Shown in pieces: positions 9,812 to 18,685 of a stretch of DNA of 64,000 nt; the first letter of the stretch is position 1; the number at the start of each line of letters is the position of its first letter. The position numbers and the translations under genes were made by a program. The DNA is from Chitinophaga varians (GTDB lineage Bacteria > Bacteroidota > Bacteroidia > Chitinophagales > Chitinophagaceae). The stretch covers positions 186,001 to 250,000 of the forward strand of contig NZ_JACVFB010000001.1 in NCBI RefSeq assembly GCF_014529945.1, in the 5' to 3' direction. A model generated the notes under the pieces. It was not told where the DNA came from and ran no database searches. It saw only the letters and a program-made list of their open reading frames with translations.

Positions 9812-10183
9812 ATGGCACATATCATCAATCTGACGACACATAGTGATAAACGGGGGAACCTTACCGTCATAGAAAAACAGATTCCTTTCTCTATCAAAAG
9901 GATCTTTTATATCTATGGCGTGGATGATTCCATAAGAGGAGGCCACCGCCATCACCATACCATACAGGCCGCCATCTGCGTGCATGGCAGCTGTATTGTA
10001 TCCAACAACAATGGCAAGGGAGAGCAGACCGATTTCGTGCTGGACCATCCCAATAAATGCCTGATACTGGAACCGGAAGACTGGCATACCATGCACCATT
10101 TTACACCCGACGCGGTATTGCTGGTGATGGCATCCACTCCATTCGACCCGGCGGATTATATTTATGAACCTTATGACAACTGA
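9812..10183 (+). CDS. dTDP-sugar 3,4-ketoisomerase (FdtA/QdtA, WxcM-like cupin)
   Basis: Small cupin of 123 aa matching the FdtA/QdtA family, which isomerises dTDP-4-keto-6-deoxyglucose to a 3-keto-6-deoxyhexose. The family signatures RGNLTVIE, RIFYIYGV, GGHRHHHTIQ (metal- or catalytic-His cluster) and LEPEDWHTM are all present. It stands immediately before the aminotransferase that would use its product (6 bp gap), the arrangement known for Fuc3N/Qui3N synthesis. Whether the product is the galacto or gluco epimer cannot be decided from sequence alone. The rmlA/rmlB genes for the substrate are not in this window. Confidence 0.88.
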   Translation: MAHIINLTTHSDKRGNLTVIEKQIPFSIKRIFYIYGVDDSIRGGHRHHHTIQAAICVHGSCIVSNNNGKGEQTDFVLDHPNKCLILEPEDWHTMHHFTPDAVLLVMASTPFDPADYIYEPYDN

Positions 10184-10189
10184 TAGGTT

Positions 10190-11275
10190 ATGATCGATTA
10201 TGAGAACCTGGGCTTACTGAACAAGCCTTTCTTTGACGAATTCAAAACTGCTTTCAACGATACACTGGAAAGCGGCTGGTACATACTGGGCAATAAAGTA
10301 AAGGAATTTGAAACAGCCTATGCACAATATCACGGGGTAAAACACTGCCTCGGACTGGCCAACGGTCTCGATGCGCTGATCCTGAGCCTGCGTGCGTTTA
10401 ACTTCGCGCCGGGTGATGAAGTGATTGTGCCTTCCAATACATATATCGCTACTATTCTGTCTATTGCGCAGTGCGGCCTGAAACCCGTGCTGGTGGAGCC
10501 GGATATCAATACTTACAATATCGATCCGGAAAAAATTCCGGCAGCGATCACGCCCCGTACCCGTGCCATTATGGTGGTACACCTGTATGGTAAGAGCTGT
10601 GAGATGGACAAGATCATGGCCATCAGGGAAAAACATAACCTCGTGCTGATAGAAGACTGTGCGCAGTCACATGCCGCCACTTTCAAAGGGCAGCTGACTG
10701 GTACTTTCGGTGAATTTGGCGCATTCAGCTTTTATCCGACTAAAAATCTCGGTGCCCTCGGTGACGCTGGTGCCGTTGTTTGCAACGACGATGAACTGGC
10801 CACAGCCATCCGCCGGCTGCGCAACTATGGCTCCGATGTAAAATACTACAATGAAGTGGTAGGCTACAATTCCCGTCTGGATGAAGTACAGGCTGCATTC
10901 CTGAGCGTGAAGTTCAAATACCTGGCACAGATCACGGAACATAAACGGAAACTGGCCGATGTTTATCATCAGGGACTGAAAAGCGATTTTATCAAACCTG
11001 TGGTACACCCCGACTATTTTGATGTGTATCATATCTACAATATCCGCCACGAACGCCGGGATGCACTGAAACAGTTTCTGCTGGACAATGGCGTGAAATC
11101 GGATATCCACTACCCGTTACCACCGCATCAGCAGAAGGCCATGAAAGGTATTATCGACGGTGATTCGTACCCCATCTCTGAAGAGATACACCGTACCACA
11201 CTGAGCCTGCCATGTTCCTATTGTCATACAACAGCAGACATCGAGAAGGTAGTGGAAGTGATCAATAAATTTTAA
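10190..11275 (+). CDS. DegT/DnrJ/EryC1/StrS sugar aminotransferase (FdtB/QdtB type)
   Basis: PLP-dependent aminotransferase of 361 aa, the usual family length. The PLP lysine is in [16 protein letters not shown] (about residue 184), preceded by the conserved [10 protein letters not shown] loop and [10 protein letters not shown]. Together with the preceding ketoisomerase it would convert a dTDP-3-keto-6-deoxyhexose to a 3-amino-3,6-dideoxyhexose (Fuc3N or Qui3N), a common O-antigen or S-layer sugar. An N-acetyltransferase for the next step is not adjacent. The family call is firm; the exact sugar is inferred from the pairing. Confidence 0.92.
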   Translation: MIDYENLGLLNKPFFDEFKTAFNDTLESGWYILGNKVKEFETAYAQYHGVKHCLGLANGLDALILSLRAFNFAPGDEVIVPSNTYIATILSIAQCGLKPVLVEPDINTYNIDPEKIPAAITPRTRAIMVVHLYGKSCEMDKIMAIREKHNLVLIEDCAQSHAATFKGQLTGTFGEFGAFSFYPTKNLGALGDAGAVVCNDDELATAIRRLRNYGSDVKYYNEVVGYNSRLDEVQAAFLSVKFKYLAQITEHKRKLADVYHQGLKSDFIKPVVHPDYFDVYHIYNIRHERRDALKQFLLDNGVKSDIHYPLPPHQQKAMKGIIDGDSYPISEEIHRTTLSLPCSYCHTTADIEKVVEVINKF

Positions 11276-11286
11276 AGACAGTAACT

Positions 11287-12045
11287 GTGACGGATAAACG
11301 ATCATCACCGGTTGTCAGCATCATTACCGTATGTTATAATGCGGGCAGGTTCATTGAAAGCACCATCAAAAGTGTGCTGTCGCAGACTTACCCGCATATC
11401 GAGTATATTATCGTGGATGGTGCCTCGAAAGATAATACGCTGGAGGTGATAGCGCCGTATCGCTCCCGGATAGCCCGGGTAGTATCAGAAAAAGATAACG
11501 GTCTGTATGATGCGATGAACAAGGGGATGCAGCTGGCTACCGGCGAATACCTGCTGTTCCTCAATGCAGACGATACACTGATGAATGATACGGTCATTGA
11601 GAAGATGCTACATACCTGTCCGGATGCTGATGTGTATTACGGAGAAGCGATGTTTATCGATGAGCAGGGAAATGAACTGGGCCTGCGGTCGGAACAGACA
11701 CCGCACCAGGTGCCGGCGCAGCTCAACTGGAAAAGCCTGAAACATGGCATGGTAGTGTCTCATCAGGCCTATGTTATTCGCCGGAAGTTGAGCCCTCTCT
11801 ATGACCTGCAATATAAAGTATGTGCAGACATTGACTGGATGATCAGAACTTTAAAAGCTTCGCGTAATATTTGTAATACGCACCTCACCGTGTCGAAGTT
11901 CAGGGTGGGTGGTACTTCCAAACAACATCAACAGCTGGCGTGGAAGGAACGTTACAAGATATTGAGTCGATACTACGGTCATATACCTAATTTCACGCAT
12001 CACCTGTTTATCGGGTTGCGGTATATTTTCTCTAAAAAATATTAA
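11287..12045 (+). CDS. Family 2 glycosyltransferase
   Basis: Cytoplasmic GT2 enzyme of 252 aa. It has VSIITVCYNAGRFIESTIKS at the N-terminus, the nucleotide-binding IIVDGASKDNT, the DNGLYDAMNKG segment, and the metal-binding FLNADD near residue 97, all standard for this WcaA-type subgroup. It starts with GTG at 11287, 11 bp after the aminotransferase stop. It is the last recognisable glycan gene of the operon. Acceptor and donor sugars are unknown. Confidence 0.9.
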   Translation: MTDKRSSPVVSIITVCYNAGRFIESTIKSVLSQTYPHIEYIIVDGASKDNTLEVIAPYRSRIARVVSEKDNGLYDAMNKGMQLATGEYLLFLNADDTLMNDTVIEKMLHTCPDADVYYGEAMFIDEQGNELGLRSEQTPHQVPAQLNWKSLKHGMVVSHQAYVIRRKLSPLYDLQYKVCADIDWMIRTLKASRNICNTHLTVSKFRVGGTSKQHQQLAWKERYKILSRYYGHIPNFTHHLFIGLRYIFSKKY

Positions 12046-12170
12046 TTGATATTCCGGGGCAGGCCTAAAAGCCTTTTTTACTTTGAGGCAGCCCAGGTAT
12101 ATTTCCCCATATAGTGATACGACTGAGAAACTGTTGTATCTTAATGCTCCCAACAAAAGTCCATTGCTCA

Positions 12171-12461
12171 ATGAATTACTGGAAGCATAGCCTGTTGTCC
12201 AAAAAGAAATTCGACGGCGAAGCAGCCGATTACCTGCATATTCACAAATTTCTCGACAGCAGTAAACTGTTTTACTTCAACCTCCGCCATCGTATATTGT
12301 TGCATCATACCTATGGTATCGATCTCTGCACAAAAAAGTTTGGTGAAACCCTGGTCAACTCCTCCAATCAAACGATCCTCGTGAGAGATATAGCGGCCGA
12401 GCACTGTAAAGAAGATCTTTTGGGAGTGGTGCCTACCTTAAATCAATGGTTTAAATATTGA
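12171..12461 (+). CDS. DUF6915-like small protein
   Basis: Uncharacterised 96-aa protein starting MNYWKHSLLSKKKF at ATG 12171; the frame is open further upstream, but the family-like start is here. Recognisable stretches are HKFLDSSKLFY, RHRILLHHTYGI and the C-terminal VRDIAAEHCKEDLLG, rich in His and Asp. I recall these as typical of the DUF6915 family, but could not verify it. No signal peptide or membrane segment. It follows the glycan operon by about 125 bp and overlaps the next small gene by 3 bases, suggesting translational coupling. Function unknown. Confidence 0.7.
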   Translation: MNYWKHSLLSKKKFDGEAADYLHIHKFLDSSKLFYFNLRHRILLHHTYGIDLCTKKFGETLVNSSNQTILVRDIAAEHCKEDLLGVVPTLNQWFKY

Positions 12462-12724
12462 CCGATTTCAATCCGGAACCCGGGGAAATTGAAGATACGA
12501 TTTGGTCAATGCAGGAATACATCATTCAAACCTTACGCATACCAGACGCAGGAGAATTTCAAATGAACGGGAAAGGGGAGATCTATCTGAAAGGTAATGA
12601 AGTCAGGATACAGCATGAGTCGGTGCTGTTGGAAATTGTGGATTATAATGAAGAAAAGGGTGAACCGGTTTATAATGAGTCCGGGGAACGGGAAGGTGGT
12701 GACAAGTTATTATTTACAATATAG
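12458..12724 (+). CDS. Small acidic hypothetical protein
   Basis: Unrecognised acidic protein of 88 aa, rich in Glu and Asp, with alternating strand-like segments (GEIYLKGNEVRIQ, ESVLLEIVDY). It would start at TTG 12458, overlapping the stop codon of the preceding gene in a TTGA arrangement; ATG 12509 would give a 71-aa protein. The tight overlap suggests a two-gene unit with the DUF6915-like gene. A strong hairpin follows at 12794. No function can be assigned. Confidence 0.6.
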   Translation: MTDFNPEPGEIEDTIWSMQEYIIQTLRIPDAGEFQMNGKGEIYLKGNEVRIQHESVLLEIVDYNEEKGEPVYNESGEREGGDKLLFTI

Positions 12725-12793
12725 CATTTGGAATAGGGGATACTTGTAGAAGTTTGTGGTACCCTTCTGTGATCATCATCATTATTCCTGTAA

Positions 12794-12830
12794 ATACAAA
12801 GGGCAGACCGTCTTGGTCTGCCCTTTGTAT
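12794..12830. terminator. Bidirectional terminator hairpin
   Basis: A perfect 16-bp inverted repeat (arms 12794-12809 and 12815-12830) with a 5-nt loop lies between the rightward small-gene pair and the leftward YfhO gene, 16 bp from the YfhO stop codon. The base of the stem is ATACAAAG/CTTTGTAT, giving A- and T-rich tails on both strands. It can serve both convergent transcripts. Confidence 0.85.
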
Positions 12831-12846
12831 GCTGTTATGCAGTAGT

Positions 12847-15354
12847 TTACGCTGCTGTCTTCTCTTCTTTCTTACGTGCACTGATGATCTCCCATATGAA
12901 TGAACCAATTACGACCAACACCAATATGATGGACGTAATGGATGAAATTTTCTGGGCTTTGTAGAAAGTCGTCGGCTCGAATTTCAGATCAATCTTATGC
13001 TGACCAGCCGGTATTTTCAGACCGCGCAAAGCGTAGTCCACTCTTACGATATCCGTCTTCTTACCATCAATGTAAGCGTTCCAGCCGGCGGGGTAGTAGA
13101 TCTCGGAGAATACGCCGAGGCCTTCCTGTGTGTTGTTGGACGCATATTCCAGGCTGTTGAGGCCATATTTGGTGAGTTTGATGGCCGCGTTGCTGTCTAT
13201 AGGAGCAGGCTGATAGTTAGCACCAAGTTCTTTTGCAAAACGTTGGTCTACCACGGCAGAATCTTTGGTGTGCAGGTAATCCAGTGTTTTCATTTCTGTA
13301 TTGGCATCAGGCGCCCATACGATACCTTTTACGAACCAGGCGTTGCCGTTAGCATCCGGATTGCGTTGTGCCACCGGTTGACCGGTTTTCTGGTCAGGCA
13401 CAATGAAGTATTTTGTATTGAGCATATTGAGCACGCCCATATTGTTTTTAGATATCTGATGGGTGATCAGGTCCTGATAGATCCACAGTTTAGCGGGGCT
13501 ATAGCCACCGATGTTTTTGTGGTAATAAGATGGGATGGCATCCTCAAACGGGCTGGTGGTGAGATTGAAGACGCGGTAATAAGGGTCTGGGTCCTGTTTG
13601 ATTTGCAGATCGGCGGGAGATGGTTGAAGTTGGGCCATCTGAGCTGATTCATCCACAAAGCTGTCTTTGCCGAGGTAGTTACGGTCTACCTGTACGAGAT
13701 CTATTGTTACAGCTGCTAAAATGATCAATGCAGCAGGCTGCCATTGCAGTTTATCTTTCAGGTAAGCCCAGATAGCGCCGGCAGCAATCAGGATAAACAC
13801 CAGTGAGCGGATGCTGTCTTTTAGCAGCAGGGCACTGCGGTCTTTTTCCAGTGCGCGGATCATGAGTTGGGCGTTTTCTTTGCCACCCAGCATCTGCGCA
13901 AAGTAGCCCAGCATGGTTTCGTCGCTGTGGCCGCTGAAGTTCATGAACATGCTACCGAAGATGCCGATCACGACAATGATGCCACCAGTGATATAGAGGG
14001 CCTGTTTGAGTTTTTTTAGCAGTACTTCCTTGCTGTGTTTGCCGTTGGCTACTTCCTGCAATGCCCAGCAGCCCAGTATCACAAAGGTGAGGGAGGGCAG
14101 TACCAGGGCCTGGGCCGGCGCTCTGAATTTGTTGTACAGTGGCAGATGATAGAAGAGGAAGTCATTGATAAAACCGAAGTTTTTACCCCATGAGAGGATG
14201 AAGCCGAAGAGTGTAACTGCCAGGAGCCACCATTTATGCCAGCTGTCCACTACCAGCAGGGAGAGGATGAACAGGAAGCAGATGATAGCGCCTACATATA
14301 CAGGGCCGGAAGTACCTCTTTCCTGTGCACCATAGTACAGTGGAAATCTCATCTGTTCCATGTATTGTTCCACCTGTGCAGCTGGCGCGCCGAGGCTTAC
14401 CATTTGTTCGTACACGTGGGAGCCGGTGCCCAGTTTCTGACCAGAGGAGTTGCCCACATAGCCGGGAATCATGAAGGTGAAGGATTCCGGGACGCCGTAG
14501 CTCCATTCAAAAGCATAGTCTCTGTCCAGGCCGGTGGATTTATTTTCTTTTGAATCTTCTTTACCTAATGTCAGTTCAGATTTGCTGCCACGCATCGTAT
14601 AGTCGGTATATTCTTTTACCGGCATCAGGTTGTCTGCGGCCGGCAATACGGCTAATACGCCTGCGATCGCGAGCAATACGGAAGCTTTGAAGAATTGCGG
14701 TATTGTTTGTGTTTTATACGCATGAACGAATGCGCCCACTACCAGCATCAGTACCATGATCAGGGTATAATAGATCATCTGGAGGTGGTTATTGTAGATA
14801 AGCAGGCTGGTGGCCAATGCTGTGAGTCCAAAACCGGCAATCAGGCGTCCGCGGTAGGTGAGGATGATACCGGCCAGTACGGCGGGCATCAGGGCAATGT
14901 CATACATCTTGGTGATGTGTCCCAGATCGATCAGGATCACGTTGTAGGAGCAGAAGGCAAATGCGATGGCGCCCATTATCCGTATCCAGTATTTAAAGTC
15001 CAGGATACAGGCGAGGAGGTACATGCTGATCATAGCGAGGAACAGCATGTTAACAGGGGAGGGCAGGCCAAGGGGTACTATTTGATTGACACGGGTGAGC
15101 GCATTTTTGCCGGGGCCTGTGTAAATCACATAGGAAGGCATCCCGGAGAACATGCTGTTCGTCCACAAAGGGGTCTCACCGGTCGCTTCATAAAAGTCCT
15201 TAGCCTCTTTGGCCATTCCGTTTACGTTCATCATGTCGCTCTGGTTTACTATCTTGCCTTCCAATACAGGAGAGCAGTAAACCGTTGCCAGCAATATGAA
15301 GATGCCAATTGCTGCCAGATGCGGAAGAATGGCTTTTAGCCAGTTTTGCTTCAT
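12847..15354 (-). CDS. YfhO family membrane protein
   Basis: Large polytopic protein of 835 aa of the YfhO family (GT-C-like fold, linked in Firmicutes to lipoteichoic-acid or glycolipid glycosylation). The N-terminal half has about a dozen hydrophobic helices. The first loop carries KIVNQSDMMNVNG and the acidic region expected of GT-C enzymes. A periplasmic beta-rich domain (about residues 560-790) and a final helix near residue 805 followed by a basic Lys-rich tail complete it. ATG at 15352-15354. A -7 box lies 30 bp upstream. The enzymatic role in Bacteroidota is not established. Confidence 0.87.
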   Translation of the reverse strand: MKQNWLKAILPHLAAIGIFILLATVYCSPVLEGKIVNQSDMMNVNGMAKEAKDFYEATGETPLWTNSMFSGMPSYVIYTGPGKNALTRVNQIVPLGLPSPVNMLFLAMISMYLLACILDFKYWIRIMGAIAFAFCSYNVILIDLGHITKMYDIALMPAVLAGIILTYRGRLIAGFGLTALATSLLIYNNHLQMIYYTLIMVLMLVVGAFVHAYKTQTIPQFFKASVLLAIAGVLAVLPAADNLMPVKEYTDYTMRGSKSELTLGKEDSKENKSTGLDRDYAFEWSYGVPESFTFMIPGYVGNSSGQKLGTGSHVYEQMVSLGAPAAQVEQYMEQMRFPLYYGAQERGTSGPVYVGAIICFLFILSLLVVDSWHKWWLLAVTLFGFILSWGKNFGFINDFLFYHLPLYNKFRAPAQALVLPSLTFVILGCWALQEVANGKHSKEVLLKKLKQALYITGGIIVVIGIFGSMFMNFSGHSDETMLGYFAQMLGGKENAQLMIRALEKDRSALLLKDSIRSLVFILIAAGAIWAYLKDKLQWQPAALIILAAVTIDLVQVDRNYLGKDSFVDESAQMAQLQPSPADLQIKQDPDPYYRVFNLTTSPFEDAIPSYYHKNIGGYSPAKLWIYQDLITHQISKNNMGVLNMLNTKYFIVPDQKTGQPVAQRNPDANGNAWFVKGIVWAPDANTEMKTLDYLHTKDSAVVDQRFAKELGANYQPAPIDSNAAIKLTKYGLNSLEYASNNTQEGLGVFSEIYYPAGWNAYIDGKKTDIVRVDYALRGLKIPAGQHKIDLKFEPTTFYKAQKISSITSIILVLVVIGSFIWEIISARKKEEKTAA

Positions 15355-15383
15355 CGGATATCTTGTATTTAGTTTTAAAGGAA

Positions 15384-15391
15384 CAAAAATA
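15384..15391 (-). promoter_or_regulatory. -7 box of the yfhO-like gene
   Basis: The minus strand reads TATTTTTG, an exact TAnnTTTG match, about 30 bp before the ATG of the YfhO gene, in the short divergent spacer with the 93-aa membrane protein. No clear -33 element is visible. Confidence 0.4.
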
Positions 15392-15416
15392 ACTGTAATT
15401 TATCCGAAATTTCAAT

Positions 15417-15698
15417 ATGCGTTGGATTCGATTTGTGTTAAAATTTGCATTTATCTGCAACCTGTGCTTTATTTTGGGGCAGTTGCTCCGGATCACCGCA
15501 TATGACCACCGGCTGGACGTAGTGGTGGAACATGTGCTGGTGCTGGGCGTGGGAGTAGCTTTTCCGTTGAATCTGATCGTATGCCTGGTCACTGCGGTGT
15601 TGCTGATGGTGAAAAAAATACAGTGGAAGCCGTTACCGCCGTGGTTATTCCTGTGTAATGCCGGTATTTTAATATTTCAACTTATAGTCTCTTATTAA
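15417..15698 (+). CDS. Small membrane protein of unknown function
   Basis: Protein of 93 aa with three hydrophobic segments (about residues 5-22, 34-60 and 70-90), separated by a short Arg/Asp-rich loop and a KKIQWK turn. ATG at 15417. Its TAA is directly followed, with no gap, by the ATG of the YhhQ transporter gene, so the two are almost surely cotranscribed. It resembles uncharacterised small membrane proteins. A helper role for the transporter is only a guess from position. Confidence 0.75.
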   Translation: MRWIRFVLKFAFICNLCFILGQLLRITAYDHRLDVVVEHVLVLGVGVAFPLNLIVCLVTAVLLMVKKIQWKPLPPWLFLCNAGILIFQLIVSY

Positions 15699-16508
15699 AT
15701 GGTCAAGCAACTATTAAATGATAAGCCTACGCGGCTTTTTGTCATATTTGCCAGCTTTTTTGTAGCCAATGCGCTGATAGCGGAATGTATCGGCGGTAAA
15801 TTGTTTTCGCTGGAGCGCTTACTGGGATTGCCCGTACATACGTTCACGTTGTTTGGGGAGAGCGGTTTGTCGTATACGCTGACAGCCGGTGTGTTATTAT
15901 GGCCGCTGGAGTTTGTGATGACAGACATCGTGAATGAGTTTTACGGGCCGGTGGCGGTGCGTCGTATCTCTTATACGGCCGTAGCGCTGATTTCCTATGC
16001 GTTTCTGATGTTTTTTGTGGCGATGAGAGTGCCGGCAGACAGCTGGTGGATAGGTAGCAGCAGCGCCGAAGGGGTACCGGACATGCAGAAAGCATTTGTC
16101 GGTATTTTCGGGCAGGGGATGTGGATCATCCTGGGCAGCCTGTCAGCTTTCCTGATAAGCCAGATCGTGGATGTGACCGTGTTTCACCGGATAAAAAAAC
16201 GTACCGGCGAAAAACACGTATGGTTACGTGCCACGGGATCTACCATTGTATCACAGCTGGTAGACAGCTTTATTGTATTGTTTATTGCCTTTAAGGTGGG
16301 GAAAGACTGGAGCTGGCAGCGTGTGCTGGCGATCTGTATGGTCAACTACAGCTATAAATTCGTAGTGGCGGTAGCGTTAACCCCGCTGATTTATCTACTG
16401 GAGCATCGTATTGTGCGTTACCTGGGCCACGATACGGCGGCCCGCATGAAGGCGGCCGCCATGGGCAAGGAAGAAATGCCGGTAATGGATGTGGTGCCGC
16501 ACGACTAA
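15699..16508 (+). CDS. yhhQ: Queuosine-precursor transporter, YhhQ/VUT family
   Basis: Inner-membrane protein of 269 aa with about six hydrophobic helices, of the VUT family (YhhQ), which imports queuosine precursors such as preQ0/preQ1. Family signatures are the N-terminal FFVANALIAECIGGK, the WPLEFVMTDIVNEFYG motif and the late STIVSQLVDSFIVLFIAF and MVNYSYKFVVA segments. It starts at ATG 15699 directly after the stop of the small membrane gene. It overlaps by 4 bases the 3' end of the convergent Nudix gene. No queuosine riboswitch is visible upstream. Confidence 0.92.
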   Translation: MVKQLLNDKPTRLFVIFASFFVANALIAECIGGKLFSLERLLGLPVHTFTLFGESGLSYTLTAGVLLWPLEFVMTDIVNEFYGPVAVRRISYTAVALISYAFLMFFVAMRVPADSWWIGSSSAEGVPDMQKAFVGIFGQGMWIILGSLSAFLISQIVDVTVFHRIKKRTGEKHVWLRATGSTIVSQLVDSFIVLFIAFKVGKDWSWQRVLAICMVNYSYKFVVAVALTPLIYLLEHRIVRYLGHDTAARMKAAAMGKEEMPVMDVVPHD

Positions 16509-16957
16509 TAGCGTGCTTTCACCATATCAGCTACCACTTTATCGATTGGGAGGGTAACGGCTCCGGCCGAAAAATCCTCCCAGTTGATCCAGCGGGCATA
16601 TTCTACTTCAGACACGCCTTCCGGCACGTTGAAATCAAACGGTTTGTCAAGCGTTTGCGCGGTGAAGGGAGATAGTGGTTCCACCAGGTAGTAGATGGAG
16701 ATGATCTGTGTTTCGTTATCGAATGCAGAGATCTGAAAAAAATCGGTGGTATAGATGTGTTCTACCACGCGTACATCCTGTGCCAGTTCCTCGCGCCACT
16801 CCCGTACCATACATTCCAGTGTTCCTTCTCCGAATTCGAGCCCGCCGCCGGGAAATTTGGTATAATACCCGCCACGGATATACTCGTCTGTTACCAGTAC
16901 CTGTTTACGGTCATTGATCATAATGCCGTAAACACGTACGTTGAATCCTGTTTGCAT
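16505..16957 (-). CDS. Nudix hydrolase
   Basis: Hydrolase of 150 aa acting on nucleoside-diphosphate-linked compounds. The Nudix box runs from GGGLEFGEGTLECMV into REWREEL, fitting Gx5Ex7REUxEE. The chosen ATG (16955-16957, MQTGFNVRVYG) begins just before the first beta strand; the frame is open further upstream, but that region lies inside the neighbouring gene. It starts 4 bp after the methyltransferase-like gene on the same strand, so the two form an operon. Substrate unknown. Confidence 0.92.
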   Translation of the reverse strand: MQTGFNVRVYGIMINDRKQVLVTDEYIRGGYYTKFPGGGLEFGEGTLECMVREWREELAQDVRVVEHIYTTDFFQISAFDNETQIISIYYLVEPLSPFTAQTLDKPFDFNVPEGVSEVEYARWINWEDFSAGAVTLPIDKVVADMVKARY

Positions 16958-16961
16958 ATGC

Positions 16962-17603
16962 TTATTTAACTGCGTCGATGATGATGGAAGTGTAGACAGG
17001 CTTACCGTCAACATTTCTTTCGTCGTAACGGATAGAGCGGTGTACCATGCCATCGGACTTGTTCCATTCGTTAAAATGGAACTCGCCGTTTTCGTCGTAG
17101 TACTCCAGTGGCTTTACGGTAAAGCCGGCATCTGTCAACAGTTGGGTCATGAGTTTGTAGGTGTACAATACTTTATGATCGTCTGCTCCCCATCCTGTAC
17201 CGCCGGGTTTTACGATGTTGATATAGTCCGCATTCGGATGGAAACCATCGGGTACGGCTATACGTAAGTAACCGCCTGGTTTAAGGTAGCGGTAGCAGGT
17301 ACGTGCGCCGATGAGGCCTTGTTCGTAGGTGAGGTGTTCCCACACGTGCTCTGCCAGGAAAACAGATACGGAGGCGTTGGGAATATATTTGTTCCAGGAA
17401 TCGGGGACCAGCAGGTTGAACTGCTCTACTTCTGTCGGGATCCATCCCTGTTCAAACACATCGCTGGCACCGATGACCAGTTTCCAGTCAGTCGTATTCT
17501 TAAGCGATTTTATCAGGTTTTTTTCAGCGATGGCGGCTTTCATGGTGTTGTAGCCGCTCAGCGCTTTGGCTTTTCGTACGATATTTTTTAACAGAGCTGC
17601 CAT
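16962..17603 (-). CDS. SAM-dependent methyltransferase-like protein
   Basis: Protein of 213 aa resembling predicted SAM-dependent methyltransferases of the COG4627 kind. The recognisable part is the mid region FLAEHVWEHLTYEQG followed by CYRYLKPGGYLRIAVPDG, the motif-III/post-motif pattern of class I enzymes. The usual glycine-rich motif I is reduced to LVIGASDVFEQGW, so SAM binding should be checked. It is cotranscribed with the Nudix gene 4 bp downstream. Substrate unknown. Confidence 0.78.
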   Translation of the reverse strand: MAALLKNIVRKAKALSGYNTMKAAIAEKNLIKSLKNTTDWKLVIGASDVFEQGWIPTEVEQFNLLVPDSWNKYIPNASVSVFLAEHVWEHLTYEQGLIGARTCYRYLKPGGYLRIAVPDGFHPNADYINIVKPGGTGWGADDHKVLYTYKLMTQLLTDAGFTVKPLEYYDENGEFHFNEWNKSDGMVHRSIRYDERNVDGKPVYTSIIIDAVK

Positions 17604-17662
17604 GGGCGGAGATCAGGTTATAAATGAAATCAGGGTGTAAATATAACAGAATAAAGTAAAAT

Positions 17663-17689
17663 ACCGCGTCCTGAATCGCAGGAAGCGGT
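17663..17689 (-). terminator. Possible terminator after corA
   Basis: An 11-bp stem with one mismatch (arms 17663-17673 and 17679-17689, loop AATCG) lies 36 bp past the corA stop. Reading the minus strand, it is followed by ATTTTACTTTATT. Position and T-rich tail fit a terminator, but the stem is imperfect. Confidence 0.5.
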
Positions 17690-17724
17690 AACGGGTACAG
17701 CCGTGGCAGTATATTTTGTCGGTA

Positions 17725-18663
17725 TTAAAACCACTTTTTCTTCATGAAATACATGCTGATGATCACGGAAATCACGATAGAAAGGATGATGGGTATATAA
17801 AAAGCATGTATACTGTGCTGATAGGGAAGTTCTACGTTCATACCGTAGATACTGGCCACCAGCATGGGAAATGTAAGGATGATCGTGATGGAGGTCAGCC
17901 TTTTCATCACCACGTTCAGGTTATTGGAGATGATGCTGGCGAAGGCGTCCATCGTGCTGCTGAGGATATTGGTGTAGATATTGGCCATTTCCAGCGCCTG
18001 GGAAGTGTCTACGATCAGGTCATGGAGGAATTCCTTTTCATCTTCATTGAGGCCCAGGAAGTTGGTCCTTTCCAGTTTCATCAGCAGCAGTTCATTGCTG
18101 CGGAGGGCAGTAACGAAATAAACAAGGCTTTTCTGGATACGCATGATGGCCAGCAGCTCTTCATTCCGGTTGGAATCATAGAGTTTAGCTTCCAGCATAT
18201 TTCTGCGCTGGTTGATTTCTTTGAGGTAATCGAGGAAATTGACCACGACTTTCTCGAAGATCTTCAGCACCATCATGTTCCTTTTTTCAGGAGAGCGGTT
18301 ATGGAAAGTGTCCAGGAACCTTTTGATGGCCGCGTTATCAAAAGAATTGACCGTCAGGATCTGATTATGCGTAAGGATGATCACGATCGGGATGGTGATG
18401 TAATAGGCATCGCTTTCATTGATGGAGTTGTTCTCCGTCGGTGTTTTGATAACGATGAGTTTTACGTTGTCTTCCAGCTCGTAGCGTGACTTTTCGTCGA
18501 TATCGAGGGAGTCGGTCAGGAAGTCCAGCGGTATGTCCAGTGCTTCAGAGAGCTGTTCAAATTCAGCCTGTTTCAGCGGAGGGGTGATGTTTACCCAGGC
18601 GTCGTTTTCAGGCGCCTGGATAGCCACTGTCTTGGAATCGATGTTTTTGAAGTATTGGATCAT
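17725..18663 (-). CDS. corA: CorA-type magnesium/cobalt transporter
   Basis: Divalent-metal channel of 312 aa. It has a long cytoplasmic helical N-terminal domain and two C-terminal membrane helices, with the selectivity signature YGMN just after the first one (SIYGMNVELPYQ) and a Lys-rich tail (KKKWF), as in all CorA proteins. I chose the ATG at 18661-18663 (MIQYFKNID). A TTG at 18693 would add ten residues and overlap the dapF stop. It lies directly downstream of dapF on the same strand and is probably cotranscribed with it. Confidence 0.94.
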   Translation of the reverse strand: MIQYFKNIDSKTVAIQAPENDAWVNITPPLKQAEFEQLSEALDIPLDFLTDSLDIDEKSRYELEDNVKLIVIKTPTENNSINESDAYYITIPIVIILTHNQILTVNSFDNAAIKRFLDTFHNRSPEKRNMMVLKIFEKVVVNFLDYLKEINQRRNMLEAKLYDSNRNEELLAIMRIQKSLVYFVTALRSNELLLMKLERTNFLGLNEDEKEFLHDLIVDTSQALEMANIYTNILSSTMDAFASIISNNLNVVMKRLTSITIILTFPMLVASIYGMNVELPYQHSIHAFYIPIILSIVISVIISMYFMKKKWF

Positions 18664-18685
18664 CTGCAGGGGTAAAAAAGCGTTA

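Noticed and set aside
15699..16508. preQ1 riboswitch before yhhQ
   Set aside because: The ATG directly follows the upstream gene's stop, and no preQ1 aptamer sequence was seen before the small membrane gene.
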